Source: an uncultured Ignavibacteriales bacterium (lineage in GTDB: Bacteria > Bacteroidota > Ignavibacteria > Ignavibacteriales > Ignavibacteriaceae). Taken from it: a DNA stretch of 35,114 nucleotides. The notes beneath the pieces are model-generated. The model did no database searches and was not told the DNA's origin. It worked only from the letters and a program-made list of their open reading frames with translations. Within the stretch, counting starts at the first letter, position 1, and each line of letters starts with the position of its first letter. The DNA lies in NCBI GenBank assembly GCA_903843135.1, contig CAIMOS010000097.1, forward strand, positions 1 through 35,114, written 5' to 3'. A program made the position numbers and the translations under genes. Of this stretch, positions 16,103 through 25,525 are shown piece after piece.

Positions 16103-17677
16103 ATGGAAAACCAAAAGATAAACCGGACATTCCGGCTGCAAATTTTAACATTTTTTATCCTGCTTTTTGCGGCAGGTTATTCCGGTGCGCAGGTTGACTC
16201 ATTGACAGCAAAACTTAATCAGATTAAATCGCTCCGCAGCGCGGTCGGTATGTCTGTCGCAGTCATCAAGGGTGATTCAATAGTTTATTCTAAAGGATTC
16301 GGTTTGCGCGACGTAACGAGAAACCTGCCTGCAGATGACAGCACTGTTTACCGCATCGCTTCAATTTCCAAGATGGTTACTGCCACCGCATTGATGACTC
16401 TTAATGATCAGGGCTGGATAAACCTTGACGCCGATATTTCAAATTACCTCGGTTTTACTCTGCGTAATCCGAATTTTCCGAATGATATTATTACAACCCG
16501 GATGGTGCTTTCGCACACTGCGGGACTGAGGGACGGCACCGGATATGACGGGTTTCTGAATGCGACTTACAATCAGTCTCCGCCCCCGCACTTAAAATCT
16601 CTCCTGCAGTCCGGCGGCCAGTACTATACCGCCAATATGTGGAGTTCCACTCTCCGTCCTTCCGCAAATTATTTTTCTTACGCCAATATTAATTTCGGCG
16701 TTATAGGAACAATTATCGAAAACATATCGGGACAAAGATTCGATATTTTCTGCCGTGATAATGTTTTTATACCTCTCGGCATTGACGGCGGATTTAATGT
16801 GCGGAATGTTGCCAACGTAAATAACGTTGCTGTTCTTTACAGAAAAAGCGGCGGAAGCTGGGTTCCGCAAACGGACAATTACCAGGGAGCCTATCCGCCT
16901 GCGCCTAATCTTTCAAATTATGTAATCGGTACAAACGGAGTAATTTTCGCTCCCCAGGGCGGAGTACGGACCAGCGTTAACGGACTCGCGAAATTTATGA
17001 TAATGCATATGAACGGCGGAGTTTTGAACGAGGCGCGTCTCCTCAGCGACAGTTCCGCCGCAATGATGCAGAATCCGCGATGGGTTTATAACGGATCAAA
17101 CGGTTTTAATTATTACGGGATCTTCAACGCTTATGGCCTGGGCTGCAGCCGGACTGCGGATCTTCTGCCGGGCGAAACTCTCTACGGCCATCCCGGGGAG
17201 GCTTACGGCTTAATTTCCGATCTTTATTTCTCAAAGGTTAAGGATTACGGAATTATCTTTATGACCAACGGCGCAATCTGGGGCTCTGGAACTTACAGCG
17301 GTTGGTACAATATGGAGGAAGAGGTCTTTAAGGCTTGCTTGTCAGAACTGCCGGACCTGGTCACTTCTGCAGAAGAAAAAAGTGAGGCCGCAAACACTGC
17401 TCCGCTAACAATTTCAGCCCACCCTAATCCGTTACGGCTGAATTCTGAAGCTGAAGAAATTACTTTTACCATCTCCGGAAGCAGTAAAAAATCCGGAATA
17501 TCGCGGCTTCAGATTATTAATGTTCTCGGTCAGCAGATTGACGAAATCCGGGTAGAAATCAATGGGAACGGCAAGCAGGAAATACTCTACCCTGCCCGGA
17601 AACTTGCCCGCGGAGTTTATTTTTGCGCCTATTTTGAAGAAAATAAGGTAAAAGCAGTAAAATTAATTCTTGAATAA
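16103..17677 (+). CDS. T9SS-exported serine hydrolase, beta-lactamase (class C/PBP4-like) fold
   Basis: 524 residues. The signal peptide (about 1-29, ending SGA before Q) leads into a beta-lactamase-like domain (about 34-415). The nucleophile motif is S87-I-S-K90, the second motif Y193-A-N195, and HPG at 363-365 replaces the K[ST]G triad. This pattern is usual for esterase/peptidase-like relatives rather than true AmpC. The last ~90 residues (SAHPNPLR..., LQIINVLGQQI..., GVYFCAYF) form a type A T9SS C-terminal sorting domain, so it should be secreted or attached at the cell surface. The substrate is unknown: a D-Ala peptide, an ester or a beta-lactam are all possible. No clear Shine-Dalgarno. 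Confidence 0.92.
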   Translation: MENQKINRTFRLQILTFFILLFAAGYSGAQVDSLTAKLNQIKSLRSAVGMSVAVIKGDSIVYSKGFGLRDVTRNLPADDSTVYRIASISKMVTATALMTLNDQGWINLDADISNYLGFTLRNPNFPNDIITTRMVLSHTAGLRDGTGYDGFLNATYNQSPPPHLKSLLQSGGQYYTANMWSSTLRPSANYFSYANINFGVIGTIIENISGQRFDIFCRDNVFIPLGIDGGFNVRNVANVNNVAVLYRKSGGSWVPQTDNYQGAYPPAPNLSNYVIGTNGVIFAPQGGVRTSVNGLAKFMIMHMNGGVLNEARLLSDSSAAMMQNPRWVYNGSNGFNYYGIFNAYGLGCSRTADLLPGETLYGHPGEAYGLISDLYFSKVKDYGIIFMTNGAIWGSGTYSGWYNMEEEVFKACLSELPDLVTSAEEKSEAANTAPLTISAHPNPLRLNSEAEEITFTISGSSKKSGISRLQIINVLGQQIDEIRVEINGNGKQEILYPARKLARGVYFCAYFEENKVKAVKLILE

Positions 17678-17800
17678 AAATATTCCTGTTTTTTGGTTAA
17701 ATTTTTACTATTTTAATTGTGAAAATCATCACATTTTAGATTTGTAAACTGTAATATACTGCTGCTGCTGTTGTTATCATTTATTTAGGAATTATGTCAA

Positions 17801-17914
17801 TTGAACGAAATTTTTTATGATAGAAGAAGAAGAGAGAAGATTGTGATCACGATCTTTACTCTGGTTTCCCTTATAGTTATTAACCTGGTAATGTACCTGC
17901 TCCTCTCAGTTTAG
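17801..17914 (+). CDS. Small single-span membrane protein (37 residues), candidate
   Basis: An open frame from TTG 17801 to TAG 17912-17914 encodes an acidic/aromatic start, a strongly basic patch (DRRRREK, residues 7-13) and one hydrophobic helix (about 14-36, IVITIFTLVSLIVINLVMYL). This arrangement follows the positive-inside rule. AGGA at 17787-17790 lies ten bases before the TTG. It sits in the otherwise empty 325-bp gap between the serine hydrolase gene and miaB (17678-18002). No family was recognised. Non-ATG start and short length leave real doubt. Confidence 0.45.
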   Translation: MNEIFYDRRRREKIVITIFTLVSLIVINLVMYLLLSV

Positions 17915-18002
17915 CCCCTCAAATTTCCCCCGGGGAAATCTCTGTTCTTTTTACTATTTTTACCCTTTCCAAAGTTTAAGAAGTTTAATTTATTGAGAAT
18001 TA

Positions 18003-19358
18003 ATGCGTCAGAATAACGTATATATTGAGACATACGGCTGCCAGATGAATGTGGCGGATTCGGAAGTTGTTATGGGTATCCTTAAGAATAACGGATACTC
18101 CATCACCGATAAACCAGAATCCGCGGATGTTATACTTTTAAATACCTGCAGCGTCCGTGATAACGCGGAACAAAGGATCTACGGCAGGCTGGGTAACCTT
18201 AAGAAATACAAGGATGGCCATCCCGGTTTAGTGCTCGGCATCCTCGGATGTATGGCAGAAAGACTCCGGAAAGACCTTATCGAAGATAAAAAAGTTGTTG
18301 ATATCGTGATCGGACCGGATGAGTACAGGAGAATTCCGGAATTTATTCATCACGCGTATCACGGTGAAAAAGGAATCGGTGTTAAACTCTCCAAAACCGA
18401 GACCTATGACGATATCATCCCTTACCGTGAAGACGGGCTTTCCGCCTGGATTTCTGTTATGAGGGGCTGCGACAAATTCTGCACTTTTTGCGTTGTACCC
18501 TTCACCCGCGGTAGGGAAAGAAGCCGGAGCCTGTCATCAATTATCGAAGAAATCAAACTTTTATCAGGACGAGGCTTCCGCGAAGTGACACTCCTCGGAC
18601 AGAATGTGAACTCGTATTATGATGAAGCAGGATTCGATTTTGCCGATCTTCTTGCCGCCGCAGCGATGGTTGACAGAAAGATCCGCGTCAGGTTCACTAC
18701 TTCACATCCTCAGGATCTGTCGGACAAACTTCTCTATACGATCGCCGAACACTCTAATTTATGCAACTATATCCATCTGCCGGTTCAGTCGGGGTCAAAC
18801 AGGATCCTGGAATTAATGAACCGTACATACACAAGCGAACATTATCTGGAATTGATTGATAAAGCCAGGAAGATAATTCCCGGAGTAAGTTTTTCAACCG
18901 ATATTATTTCCGGCTTTCCGGCCGAAACACTTGAAGATCACCTTATGACACTTGACGTTATGAATAAAGTCAGATACGACGGAGCATATATGTTCAAGTA
19001 TTCGCCCCGCGAAGGTACCAAGGCATTCAAAATGGAAGATGATGTTGATGAAGAGACGAAATCAAAACGCCTTCAGCAGATAATCGACCTTCAGCAGCGT
19101 ATATCGGCCGAAGTGAATCAGTCACTCGTCGGTTCAAATGACACCGTGCTCGTTGAAGGATTCAGTAAGAAGTCGGACAAGTATCTCGCCGGCAGAACAG
19201 ATACTAATAAAGTCGTGGTATTCCCTGCGATTGAGAATGTAAGTACCGGTGATTATGTGAAAGTAAAAATTTCGAAATCGACATCAGCGACGCTGTTCGG
19301 CGATTTTATTGAACTTGTTGATAAATATTCCGTCCCCGGCGAGAGGCTTACAGCCTGA
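18003..19358 (+). CDS. miaB: tRNA-2-methylthio-N6-dimethylallyladenosine synthase
   Basis: Radical SAM enzyme that adds a methylthio group to i6A37 of tRNAs reading UNN codons. 451 residues, standard length. The N-terminal UPF0004 domain has the three auxiliary-cluster cysteines C13 (YGCQMN), C49 (NTCSVRD) and C83 (GCMAE). The radical SAM motif CxxxCxxC is C156, C160, C163. LLGQNVNSYYD is the MiaB-type segment. A C-terminal TRAM domain occupies about 380-445. VRGCD-like and GRERSR motifs favour MiaB over MtaB or RimO. Its stop overlaps the ATG of the SPOR gene by one base. Confidence 0.96.
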   Translation: MRQNNVYIETYGCQMNVADSEVVMGILKNNGYSITDKPESADVILLNTCSVRDNAEQRIYGRLGNLKKYKDGHPGLVLGILGCMAERLRKDLIEDKKVVDIVIGPDEYRRIPEFIHHAYHGEKGIGVKLSKTETYDDIIPYREDGLSAWISVMRGCDKFCTFCVVPFTRGRERSRSLSSIIEEIKLLSGRGFREVTLLGQNVNSYYDEAGFDFADLLAAAAMVDRKIRVRFTTSHPQDLSDKLLYTIAEHSNLCNYIHLPVQSGSNRILELMNRTYTSEHYLELIDKARKIIPGVSFSTDIISGFPAETLEDHLMTLDVMNKVRYDGAYMFKYSPREGTKAFKMEDDVDEETKSKRLQQIIDLQQRISAEVNQSLVGSNDTVLVEGFSKKSDKYLAGRTDTNKVVVFPAIENVSTGDYVKVKISKSTSATLFGDFIELVDKYSVPGERLTA

Positions 19359-20056
19359 TGAAACGCTTTCTCATTCCGGTTTTATTTATCCTTTTTGTGC
19401 TCCCTGCATTTTCCCAGCAGGATAATGTACTCCCGATCCTTAAAGAAATTGAAGCCGGAAATTTGGAAATCGCGCAGAGCCAGTTCGACCAGATAAAATT
19501 TAAACATAAAGATGAACCGGGAATTATTTTTGTGGAAGGTCTCCTGACCGTAAATGCCGATAACGCCGTAAAGCACTTCACTAAAGTATATAAAAACCAC
19601 CCCAAAAGCGGCTACGCTGACGCTTCCGTTTTCAGGATTTATACTTACTACGTTGCTACAGGAGAAAAAGCGTCTTCAGACAAATTCCTTAACATCCTGA
19701 AAACTGAATATCCGAAGTCGCCTTACCTTGCGGGCATCACGAAGAACCAGCCCATAGCTCTTACGGAGAATAAAGAATCCTCAAAATCATCTTCATCAAT
19801 GAAGACCGCGATAAAAGAATCTTTTTATTCCCTCCAGGCAGGGGCCTTCTCAGTCATTAAAAACGCGCTGGTGCTTAAAGATCAGTTGGCAAGGGCAGGA
19901 TGGACGGTGGAGATACGTGAAAAGATTGTCGGCGGCGCGAATTTTTTTATTGTTTATGCCGGGAGTTTTGGGACAGAGGCTGAAGCGAAATCGGCAAAAG
20001 AAAAACTGAACGAATCACAAAAAGTTGAGAGCCGGGTGGTCTCACTTGAAAAGTAG
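19358..20056 (+). CDS. Exported SPOR-domain protein
   Basis: 232 residues. The signal peptide MKRFLIPVLFILFVLPAFSQ should place it in the periplasm. Residues 25-125 look like a TPR/YbgF-type helical repeat region (alternating EAGNLEIA, NPKSGYADAS-like turns). After a Ser-rich linker (141-147), a SPOR domain covers about 155-229 (FYSLQAGAFSV..., FIVYAGSFGTEAEAKSAKEKL), the fold that binds denuded peptidoglycan glycans at division sites. The TGATG overlap with miaB indicates coupled translation. The exact role in the cell wall is inferred. Confidence 0.88.
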   Translation: MKRFLIPVLFILFVLPAFSQQDNVLPILKEIEAGNLEIAQSQFDQIKFKHKDEPGIIFVEGLLTVNADNAVKHFTKVYKNHPKSGYADASVFRIYTYYVATGEKASSDKFLNILKTEYPKSPYLAGITKNQPIALTENKESSKSSSSMKTAIKESFYSLQAGAFSVIKNALVLKDQLARAGWTVEIREKIVGGANFFIVYAGSFGTEAEAKSAKEKLNESQKVESRVVSLEK

Positions 20057-20063
20057 AAATTAA

Positions 20064-20837
20064 ATGGAAAGCAAAATTCTTTTTACAGGAACATCCTCCG
20101 GCAGAACATCACTCACGCGCCATCACTCTTCATTTTTAATTTATACTCAAAACGGAATTCATCTCGTTGATTGCGGCGACGGAATTTCCCGCGCATTGCT
20201 CTCGCAGAATGTCGATATTACAACTCTCTCCTCCATAATTATCAGCCATTTTCACGCGGACCATCTCTGCGGGCTGCCGCTGCTGCTGACGCAGATGAAA
20301 ATGAGAAAAAGAACAAAGGAGATAAAGATATTCGTATTTGAGGGCGAACAAAATAATTTGCATAATTTTATCAGGAGCACATATCTCTTCATTAACCGGC
20401 TTCCCTACAAAGTTGATGTTATTGGTTACGATGCTGATAAGAAATTTTTCCCGGATGAATCCCTGTCGGTGATCCCGGCCGCGAATTCACATCTGGAGAA
20501 ATACAGGGGCGCGTCTCCTGACGGCAGTCTATCATTTTACTGCGCCAGTTTCTTATTTGAAATTAACGGAAAGAGAGTTCATTATTCAGGAGATATCGGT
20601 AACCCGGGGGACCTGGATTTATTCATAACATCAGAACCGGACATCCTGATCACCGAGTTCGCGCACATCAAAGCTGAAGACCTCTTTGCGTTCGCGAAAC
20701 AATTCCCCGGAAGAATATATATTACCCATTATGCCGACGAGGACGCTGAATCACTCAAAATTCAGATGCGCGGGACCCCGATTGAATCAGCCGCTCAGAT
20801 AAAGATCCTTACCGATGGCGATATCATAAAACTCTGA
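20064..20837 (+). CDS. MBL-fold metallo-hydrolase, RNase Z-like
   Basis: 257-residue cytoplasmic metallo-beta-lactamase-fold protein. The dinuclear zinc motif HFHADH (H62, H64, D66, H67) is followed by H143 (NSHLEKY), D177 (YSGDIG) and H222 (ITHYADED), the full ligand set. VDCGDGI near 35 and the overall order resemble the RNase Z/ElaC and phosphodiesterase branch. The tRNA-binding exosite arm of RNase Z is not obvious, so a cyclic-nucleotide or phosphodiester hydrolase is also possible. It starts seven bases after the SPOR gene and ends directly against the convergent dCMP deaminase gene. Confidence 0.87.
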   Translation: MESKILFTGTSSGRTSLTRHHSSFLIYTQNGIHLVDCGDGISRALLSQNVDITTLSSIIISHFHADHLCGLPLLLTQMKMRKRTKEIKIFVFEGEQNNLHNFIRSTYLFINRLPYKVDVIGYDADKKFFPDESLSVIPAANSHLEKYRGASPDGSLSFYCASFLFEINGKRVHYSGDIGNPGDLDLFITSEPDILITEFAHIKAEDLFAFAKQFPGRIYITHYADEDAESLKIQMRGTPIESAAQIKILTDGDIIKL

Positions 20838-21338
20838 TCAGTTCTTTTTCTTCTTCTGCGCTGAAGAATAACTCTTAAGATCATAGTCGATCGATTTCTT
20901 CGGCATCTTTATCCTTCTCAGTTCCACTCCCGCGATTGAAAAAAATGTTTCCGCCAGGGTATCGTGATATTCAGAAAAAACCACAACTTCTTTGATCCCC
21001 GCCCCGATAAGCGCTTTCGAACAATTTGTACACGGCATATTTGTTACATACGCAGTGGCGCCTTCGGTACTTACACCGTGTATCGAACACTGCAGAACAG
21101 CGTTCATCTCCGCGTGGATAGTGCGCTGGCAGTGATTATCTATAACAAGGCAGCCTTCATCTTCGCAATGAACATCACCGGGAACGGATCCGTTGTATCC
21201 TGTTGAAAGAATCCGTTTTTCCCTGACAAGCACGCATCCGCAGTGCATCCTCGGGCAAGTCGCCCTTTCCGATACGAGCATTGCAAGTTTAAGAAAATAA
21301 TTATCCCAGCTCGGGCGCTTCTTTTTGTGATTTGGCAT
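20838..21338 (-). CDS. Deoxycytidylate (dCMP) deaminase, ComEB-like
   Basis: Deaminates dCMP to dUMP, the substrate of thymidylate synthase. 166 residues. The zinc/catalytic motif is HAE (H75, E77) in IHAEMNAV, with PCTNC (C103, C106). The N-terminal SWDNYFLKLAML and the insertion with CGCVLVREKRILSTGYNG and HCEDEGC are characteristic of dCMP deaminases and separate it from cytidine or tRNA-adenosine deaminases. The C-terminus ends in a Lys-rich tail. It is a single gene; an AT-rich 205-bp gap upstream holds no other gene. Confidence 0.93.
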   Translation of the reverse strand: MPNHKKKRPSWDNYFLKLAMLVSERATCPRMHCGCVLVREKRILSTGYNGSVPGDVHCEDEGCLVIDNHCQRTIHAEMNAVLQCSIHGVSTEGATAYVTNMPCTNCSKALIGAGIKEVVVFSEYHDTLAETFFSIAGVELRRIKMPKKSIDYDLKSYSSAQKKKKN

Positions 21339-21543
21339 AGTAGTTAAAATAAAAATTATAAATTATTAATTAAGCAAATTTGTCTCCGCTTTTTATAGAA
21401 AAAGGGGAACCCGCTGCGTCAACATGCAATTTTAAATGATCTTAAGATATTCAAGCCTGCTTTGGCATAAAACACTTTCACATCGGGTCCATGAAATATA
21501 TGTATTAAAAAACATTATTAAAACCGGTTTCAACTCACCGCAC

Positions 21544-22752
21544 TCAAAAAGCCGGATTTACCAGAAAATCCAATAAATACTGATGAGTAATACCGTTAAA
21601 ATCGGACGGAAAAAATTTATCAAGCGTTATAACGTATTTTCTATAGTTATCATTTATATTCAGCAGATTGCCAAATTCGCGTTGAACGGTCTTTTCGCTT
21701 TCAAGGTTTCTGCTTACCTGAATGTAAATTTTGTCTTTTTTGTTTTGAGCAATAAAATCAATTTCATAACCGTCCTGAACACCCACACTGACATCATAAC
21801 CTCTCTTTTTGAGTTCCAGCAATACAATATTTTCTAAAATTCCGGAAATGTCTCTGTCTTTATAACCGATTGCCCCCGCCCGTAATCCGGTATCGCCCAT
21901 ATAAATTTTATCATAGTACTCCAGATACTTTTTCCCTTTAAGGTCATACCTGGGAATACGGTAAACCATAAAAGCAGACTCAAGAAATCTGAAATAATTC
22001 TGCACCGTATCAACTGATACCTTCGTTTTTTGAGATTTGAGAAAGTCAGAGGTACTTTTCGCGGTAGTAATGTTACCGCAGTTATCCAGAAGATAAAAGA
22101 ATATTTTTTCAAGAAGATGCACATCCCTGATGTTGTTGCGCCTGATGACGTCTTTCAGTAACAATGTATTGATAACGGAATTCAGGTATTCATATATATG
22201 GGTTTCATCTTCGAAGGAATGGATCCCCGGCAGGCCGCCGAATTTCAGAAAACTCCGGAACGCGTCATCGGCGGATTTTCCCATGGCTAAGGGAAATTTC
22301 AGAAATTCTGAGAATACGAGAGGAAAAATTCTCAATTCAACATACCTTCCGCTCAGAAGAGTCGCCAGCTCTGATGACAGAAGATGCGCATTTGAACCGG
22401 TAATGATAATATCGGAAATTTTGTCTGTCTGCAGCGATAGTACGCCTTTTTCCCAGTTTTTGATTTCCTGCACTTCGTCAATAAAAACATACTTTTTCCC
22501 GCTCAGATTCCTGAATGCTGACCTGACGTATTTATCTAATTCTATTGCGTTTTGAATAAATTCAAATTCAAGCGACTCCTTGTTGATATATAAGATATTT
22601 TTATCCCTGACTCCGTTCTTTTTCAGTTCATCAGCGGCCATAATCATAACGGTGCTTTTTCCGCATCTCCTCATTCCGGTGATAACTTTAATAACGGGCT
22701 TATTCATAAATCCCGAAAGCTTTTCAAGATATTCTTCGCGCCTGACTAACAT
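21544..22752 (-). CDS. AAA ATPase with DUF4143 (AAA_14 type)
   Basis: 402 residues from ATG 22752, chosen because GGAGG lies about five bases upstream; the frame is open for 29 more codons. Walker A GMRRCGKST is at 26-34, Walker B YVFIDEVQE near 88-96 and sensor-like TGSNAHLLS follows. The C-terminal half is DUF4143: a winged-helix-like part (KSTSDFLKSQKTKVS) and a degenerate restriction-endonuclease-like end (YEIDFIAQ...IYIQVS). The biochemical role of this widespread, patchily distributed family is not established. Upstream (22776-22819) the arms TATACTCGAA and TTCGACTATA form an imperfect inverted repeat. It lacks operon partners. Confidence 0.92.
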   Translation of the reverse strand: MLVRREEYLEKLSGFMNKPVIKVITGMRRCGKSTVMIMAADELKKNGVRDKNILYINKESLEFEFIQNAIELDKYVRSAFRNLSGKKYVFIDEVQEIKNWEKGVLSLQTDKISDIIITGSNAHLLSSELATLLSGRYVELRIFPLVFSEFLKFPLAMGKSADDAFRSFLKFGGLPGIHSFEDETHIYEYLNSVINTLLLKDVIRRNNIRDVHLLEKIFFYLLDNCGNITTAKSTSDFLKSQKTKVSVDTVQNYFRFLESAFMVYRIPRYDLKGKKYLEYYDKIYMGDTGLRAGAIGYKDRDISGILENIVLLELKKRGYDVSVGVQDGYEIDFIAQNKKDKIYIQVSRNLESEKTVQREFGNLLNINDNYRKYVITLDKFFPSDFNGITHQYLLDFLVNPAF

Positions 22753-22955
22753 ACAACCTCCGATACAACTTAGTTTATACTCGAAACTATCGCAATATAT
22801 GGTAAAATCTTCGACTATACAAGAAGATATATTCTTCACGGAAAGTTATTGAATTTCGGTTTACCGGGATTAAAGTATTCCGGTGAAGAGTGGTACGCAT
22901 ACCCTGATAGATCCCCAAATTCTAAACTCACTTCAGTCTTGCGCTTAAGTTATAC

Positions 22956-22990
22956 AATTCTTAATTCAAAATTCTTAATTTTTAATTAAA
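22956..22990. repeat. Heptamer AATTNNN repeat, 5 units
   Basis: Units AATTCTT, AATTCAA, AATTCTT, AATTTTT, AATTAAA in an exact 7-bp register, directly upstream of the aconitase gene. Read on the minus strand the main unit is AAGAATT, so the array is oriented opposite to the one at 31146. Confidence 0.8.
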
Positions 22991-22994
22991 TTTG
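22987..22994 (+). promoter_or_regulatory. TAnnTTTG box upstream of aconitase
   Basis: TAAATTTG overlaps the last heptamer of the AATTNNN array and lies 32 bases before the aconitase ATG. No TTG at -33 distance was seen. Confidence 0.38.
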
Positions 22995-23026
22995 TCGTTA
23001 TTTATTTAATTTCATTAAGGAAAGCA

Positions 23027-25288
23027 ATGGCCCCCAATATCGATATGATTAAAAAGGTTTATTCAGAGTTCAGAGGCAAGGTGGATGCGGCGCGCAAAAT
23101 GCTCGGCAGACCGATGCCCTATGCTGAAAAAATACTGTATGCCCACTTATTTGACGGCGTTAAGAATGAATTAAAACGCGGTAAAGATTACGCGGATCTC
23201 GCTCCGGACCGGGTTGCGATGCAGGACGCAACAGCCCAGATGGCACTTCTTCAGTTTATGTCCGCGGGAAAGAAAACCACAGCTGTTCCTTCAACCGTTC
23301 ACTGCGACCACCTTATCCAGGCGCAGATCGGCGCCACCGAAGACCTTAACCGCGCCAATACTGAAAATAAAGAGGTATACGATTTCCTCGAAAGCGTTAG
23401 CAAAAAATACGGAATCGGTTTCTGGAAACCGGGCGCGGGAATCATCCACCAGGTCGTTCTTGAAAACTATGCTTTCCCGGGCGGAATGATGATAGGTACA
23501 GACTCCCATACACCTAACGCGGGCGGGCTCGGAATGATCGCAATCGGCGTCGGCGGCGCGGATGCTGTTGATGTTATGGCAGGCATGCCGTGGGAACTGA
23601 AGTGGCCGAAACTTATTGGTATCCACCTTACCGGAAAACTGAACGGATGGGCCTCGCCTAAAGATGTTATCCTCAAAGTCGCGGGTATCCTCACCGTAAA
23701 AGGCGGAACCGGAGCAATTGTTGAGTACTTCGGCGAAGGCGCAAAATCACTCTCCTGCACAGGCAAAGGAACGATCTGCAATATGGGCGCTGAAATCGGC
23801 GCGACAACCTCAGTGTTCCCCTTCGATGAGAAGATGGCATCTTATCTCCGTGTAACAAACCGCGCGGATGTCGCTGCTTTAGCAGAAGGTTTAGCCGATG
23901 TTCTTCAGGACGATGATGATGTAGTAAAGAATCCTTCAAAATATTTTGATCAGGTAATTGAAATCAATCTGAGCGAACTTGAACCGCACGTAAACGGTCC
24001 GTTCACTCCTGATCTTGCGTGGCCGATTTCGAAATTAAAAGAAGCCGTAAAAGAAAAAGGATATCCGGATAAAGTCAGTGTCGGATTGATCGGAAGCTGC
24101 ACGAACTCCAGTTATGAAGATATCGACCGCGCGGCGTCACTTGCAAAACAGGCTGTCGCAAAAGGGATAAAAGCGTCCGCGCAGTTCACTATCACACCCG
24201 GCTCAGAGAAAGTCAGGGCAACCATCGAAAGAGACGGCCAGTTAAAAGCGCTTGAGGATATAGGCGGAGTGATCCTCTCTAACGCGTGCGGGCCCTGCAT
24301 AGGTATGTGGAAGAGAATGGATATGAAGACCGGCGAGAAGAATACGATCGTCACCTCATTCAACCGTAACTTCGCGAAAAGAAACGACGGTAACCCGGAT
24401 ACCTTAGCTTTCGTAGCAAGCCCGGAAATTACAACTGCTTTTGTTATTGCAGGCAGCCTCTCATTCAATCCTCTCACCGACACATTGAAAAATGCGAAGG
24501 GTGAGGATGTTAAACTCGATCCTCCGACAGGTGAAGAACTTCCGCTGTCAGGTTTTGCAGAAGGAGCCGAAGGATTTATTCCTCCTGCCGCAGACGGATC
24601 AAAAGTTGAAGTTAAGGTAGCCCCGGCAAGCGATCGGCTTCAATTATTAACGCCTTTTACACCTTGGGAGCGAAAAGATCTGGAAGGTATGGCAGTCCTG
24701 CTTAAAGCAAAAGGCAAGTGCACAACAGACCACATCTCGATGGCAGGCCCCTGGTTAAAGTACCGCGGACACCTCGACAACATATCGAACAATATGTTTA
24801 TCGGCGCTATTAATGCTTACACCGGAGAAGCCGGAAAAGTTAAGAATATTTTCACAGGTGAAACAAAAAGTGTACCTGAAGTCGCACGCGAATATAAAGC
24901 CAAAGGTCAGCCCTGGATTGTAGTCGGCGATGAGAACTACGGCGAAGGCTCAAGCCGCGAACACGCAGCGCTCGAACCGCGCCACCTCGGAGGTCGCGCA
25001 ATTATTGTAAAGAGCTTTGCCCGTATCCACGAGACCAACCTGAAGAAACAGGGAATGCTTCCTTTTACTTTCGCTAATCCCGCCGATTACGACAAAATAA
25101 GAGAAGATGATATAGTAGCTCTTAAAGGCCTGACAGATTTCGCGACGGACAAGCAGGTTACTCTGGTAGTAAAACACAAAGACGGTACAACCGAAGAAAT
25201 CAGACTGAACCACACATTCAACGAACGCCAGTTTGAGTGGTTCAAAGCAGGCAGCGCATTAAACATGATCGCCGCCGAGAACAAATAA
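23027..25288 (+). CDS. Aconitate hydratase (mitochondrial-type aconitase)
   Basis: Isomerises citrate to isocitrate in the TCA cycle. 753 residues, the length of mitochondrial aconitase and its bacterial relatives rather than the ~890-residue AcnA. The [4Fe-4S] ligands are C358 (GSCTNS), C421 and C424 (NACGPC); the 63-residue spacing is that of mitochondrial aconitase. Active-site segments include [11 protein letters not shown] near 157 and, in the swivelling C-terminal domain, [15 protein letters not shown] and [16 protein letters not shown] lies five bases before the ATG. It is a single gene bordered by accessory genes on both sides. Confidence 0.97.
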   Translation: MAPNIDMIKKVYSEFRGKVDAARKMLGRPMPYAEKILYAHLFDGVKNELKRGKDYADLAPDRVAMQDATAQMALLQFMSAGKKTTAVPSTVHCDHLIQAQIGATEDLNRANTENKEVYDFLESVSKKYGIGFWKPGAGIIHQVVLENYAFPGGMMIGTDSHTPNAGGLGMIAIGVGGADAVDVMAGMPWELKWPKLIGIHLTGKLNGWASPKDVILKVAGILTVKGGTGAIVEYFGEGAKSLSCTGKGTICNMGAEIGATTSVFPFDEKMASYLRVTNRADVAALAEGLADVLQDDDDVVKNPSKYFDQVIEINLSELEPHVNGPFTPDLAWPISKLKEAVKEKGYPDKVSVGLIGSCTNSSYEDIDRAASLAKQAVAKGIKASAQFTITPGSEKVRATIERDGQLKALEDIGGVILSNACGPCIGMWKRMDMKTGEKNTIVTSFNRNFAKRNDGNPDTLAFVASPEITTAFVIAGSLSFNPLTDTLKNAKGEDVKLDPPTGEELPLSGFAEGAEGFIPPAADGSKVEVKVAPASDRLQLLTPFTPWERKDLEGMAVLLKAKGKCTTDHISMAGPWLKYRGHLDNISNNMFIGAINAYTGEAGKVKNIFTGETKSVPEVAREYKAKGQPWIVVGDENYGEGSSREHAALEPRHLGGRAIIVKSFARIHETNLKKQGMLPFTFANPADYDKIREDDIVALKGLTDFATDKQVTLVVKHKDGTTEEIRLNHTFNERQFEWFKAGSALNMIAAENK

Positions 25289-25318
25289 TCCGGCCCGCTT
25301 ACAATTCCTTATTCCTCC

Positions 25319-25367
25319 CCCTTCCCTTTTATAAAGGGAAGGGCCGGGGATGGGTTACAGAAATTCC
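25319..25367 (+). repeat. GC-rich direct repeat, copy 1 (left of HEPN-MNT)
   Basis: A perfect 11-bp stem (25319-25329 with 25333-25343, loop TAT) continues into GGCCGGGGATGGGTTA. Copy 2 at 26353-26402 is the same apart from a few changes and in the same orientation. It lies in the aconitase-HEPN gap (25289-25525), which has no gene. Confidence 0.85.
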
Positions 25368-25474
25368 TTGGAAAATTTTCTGCCGTTCGCAGTAGCCCAA
25401 CCGCATTCCATAGAAATTTTCTATAATTATAATCATACCCTCATAGTTCAAAAAACATTATATTACTTAGAATA

Positions 25475-25482
25475 TAATTTTG
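25475..25482 (+). promoter_or_regulatory. TAnnTTTG box upstream of the HEPN-MNT pair
   Basis: TAATTTTG lies 43 bases before the HEPN start codon. No matching -33 element seen; consensus match only. Confidence 0.35.
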
Positions 25483-25525
25483 AAATTTATTCGCTCAATG
25501 AATAGTATATTAATAAATTAAACTT

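Noticed and set aside
22753-22839. N-terminal extension of the first DUF4143 ATPase
   Set aside because: GGAGG just ahead of ATG 22752 and the family's usual start (a few residues before RREEYL) support the shorter protein.
25319-25343. Rho-independent terminator of aconitase
   Set aside because: The stem is strong but no T-run follows it, and the same sequence recurs as a repeat at 26353; it may still slow transcription.
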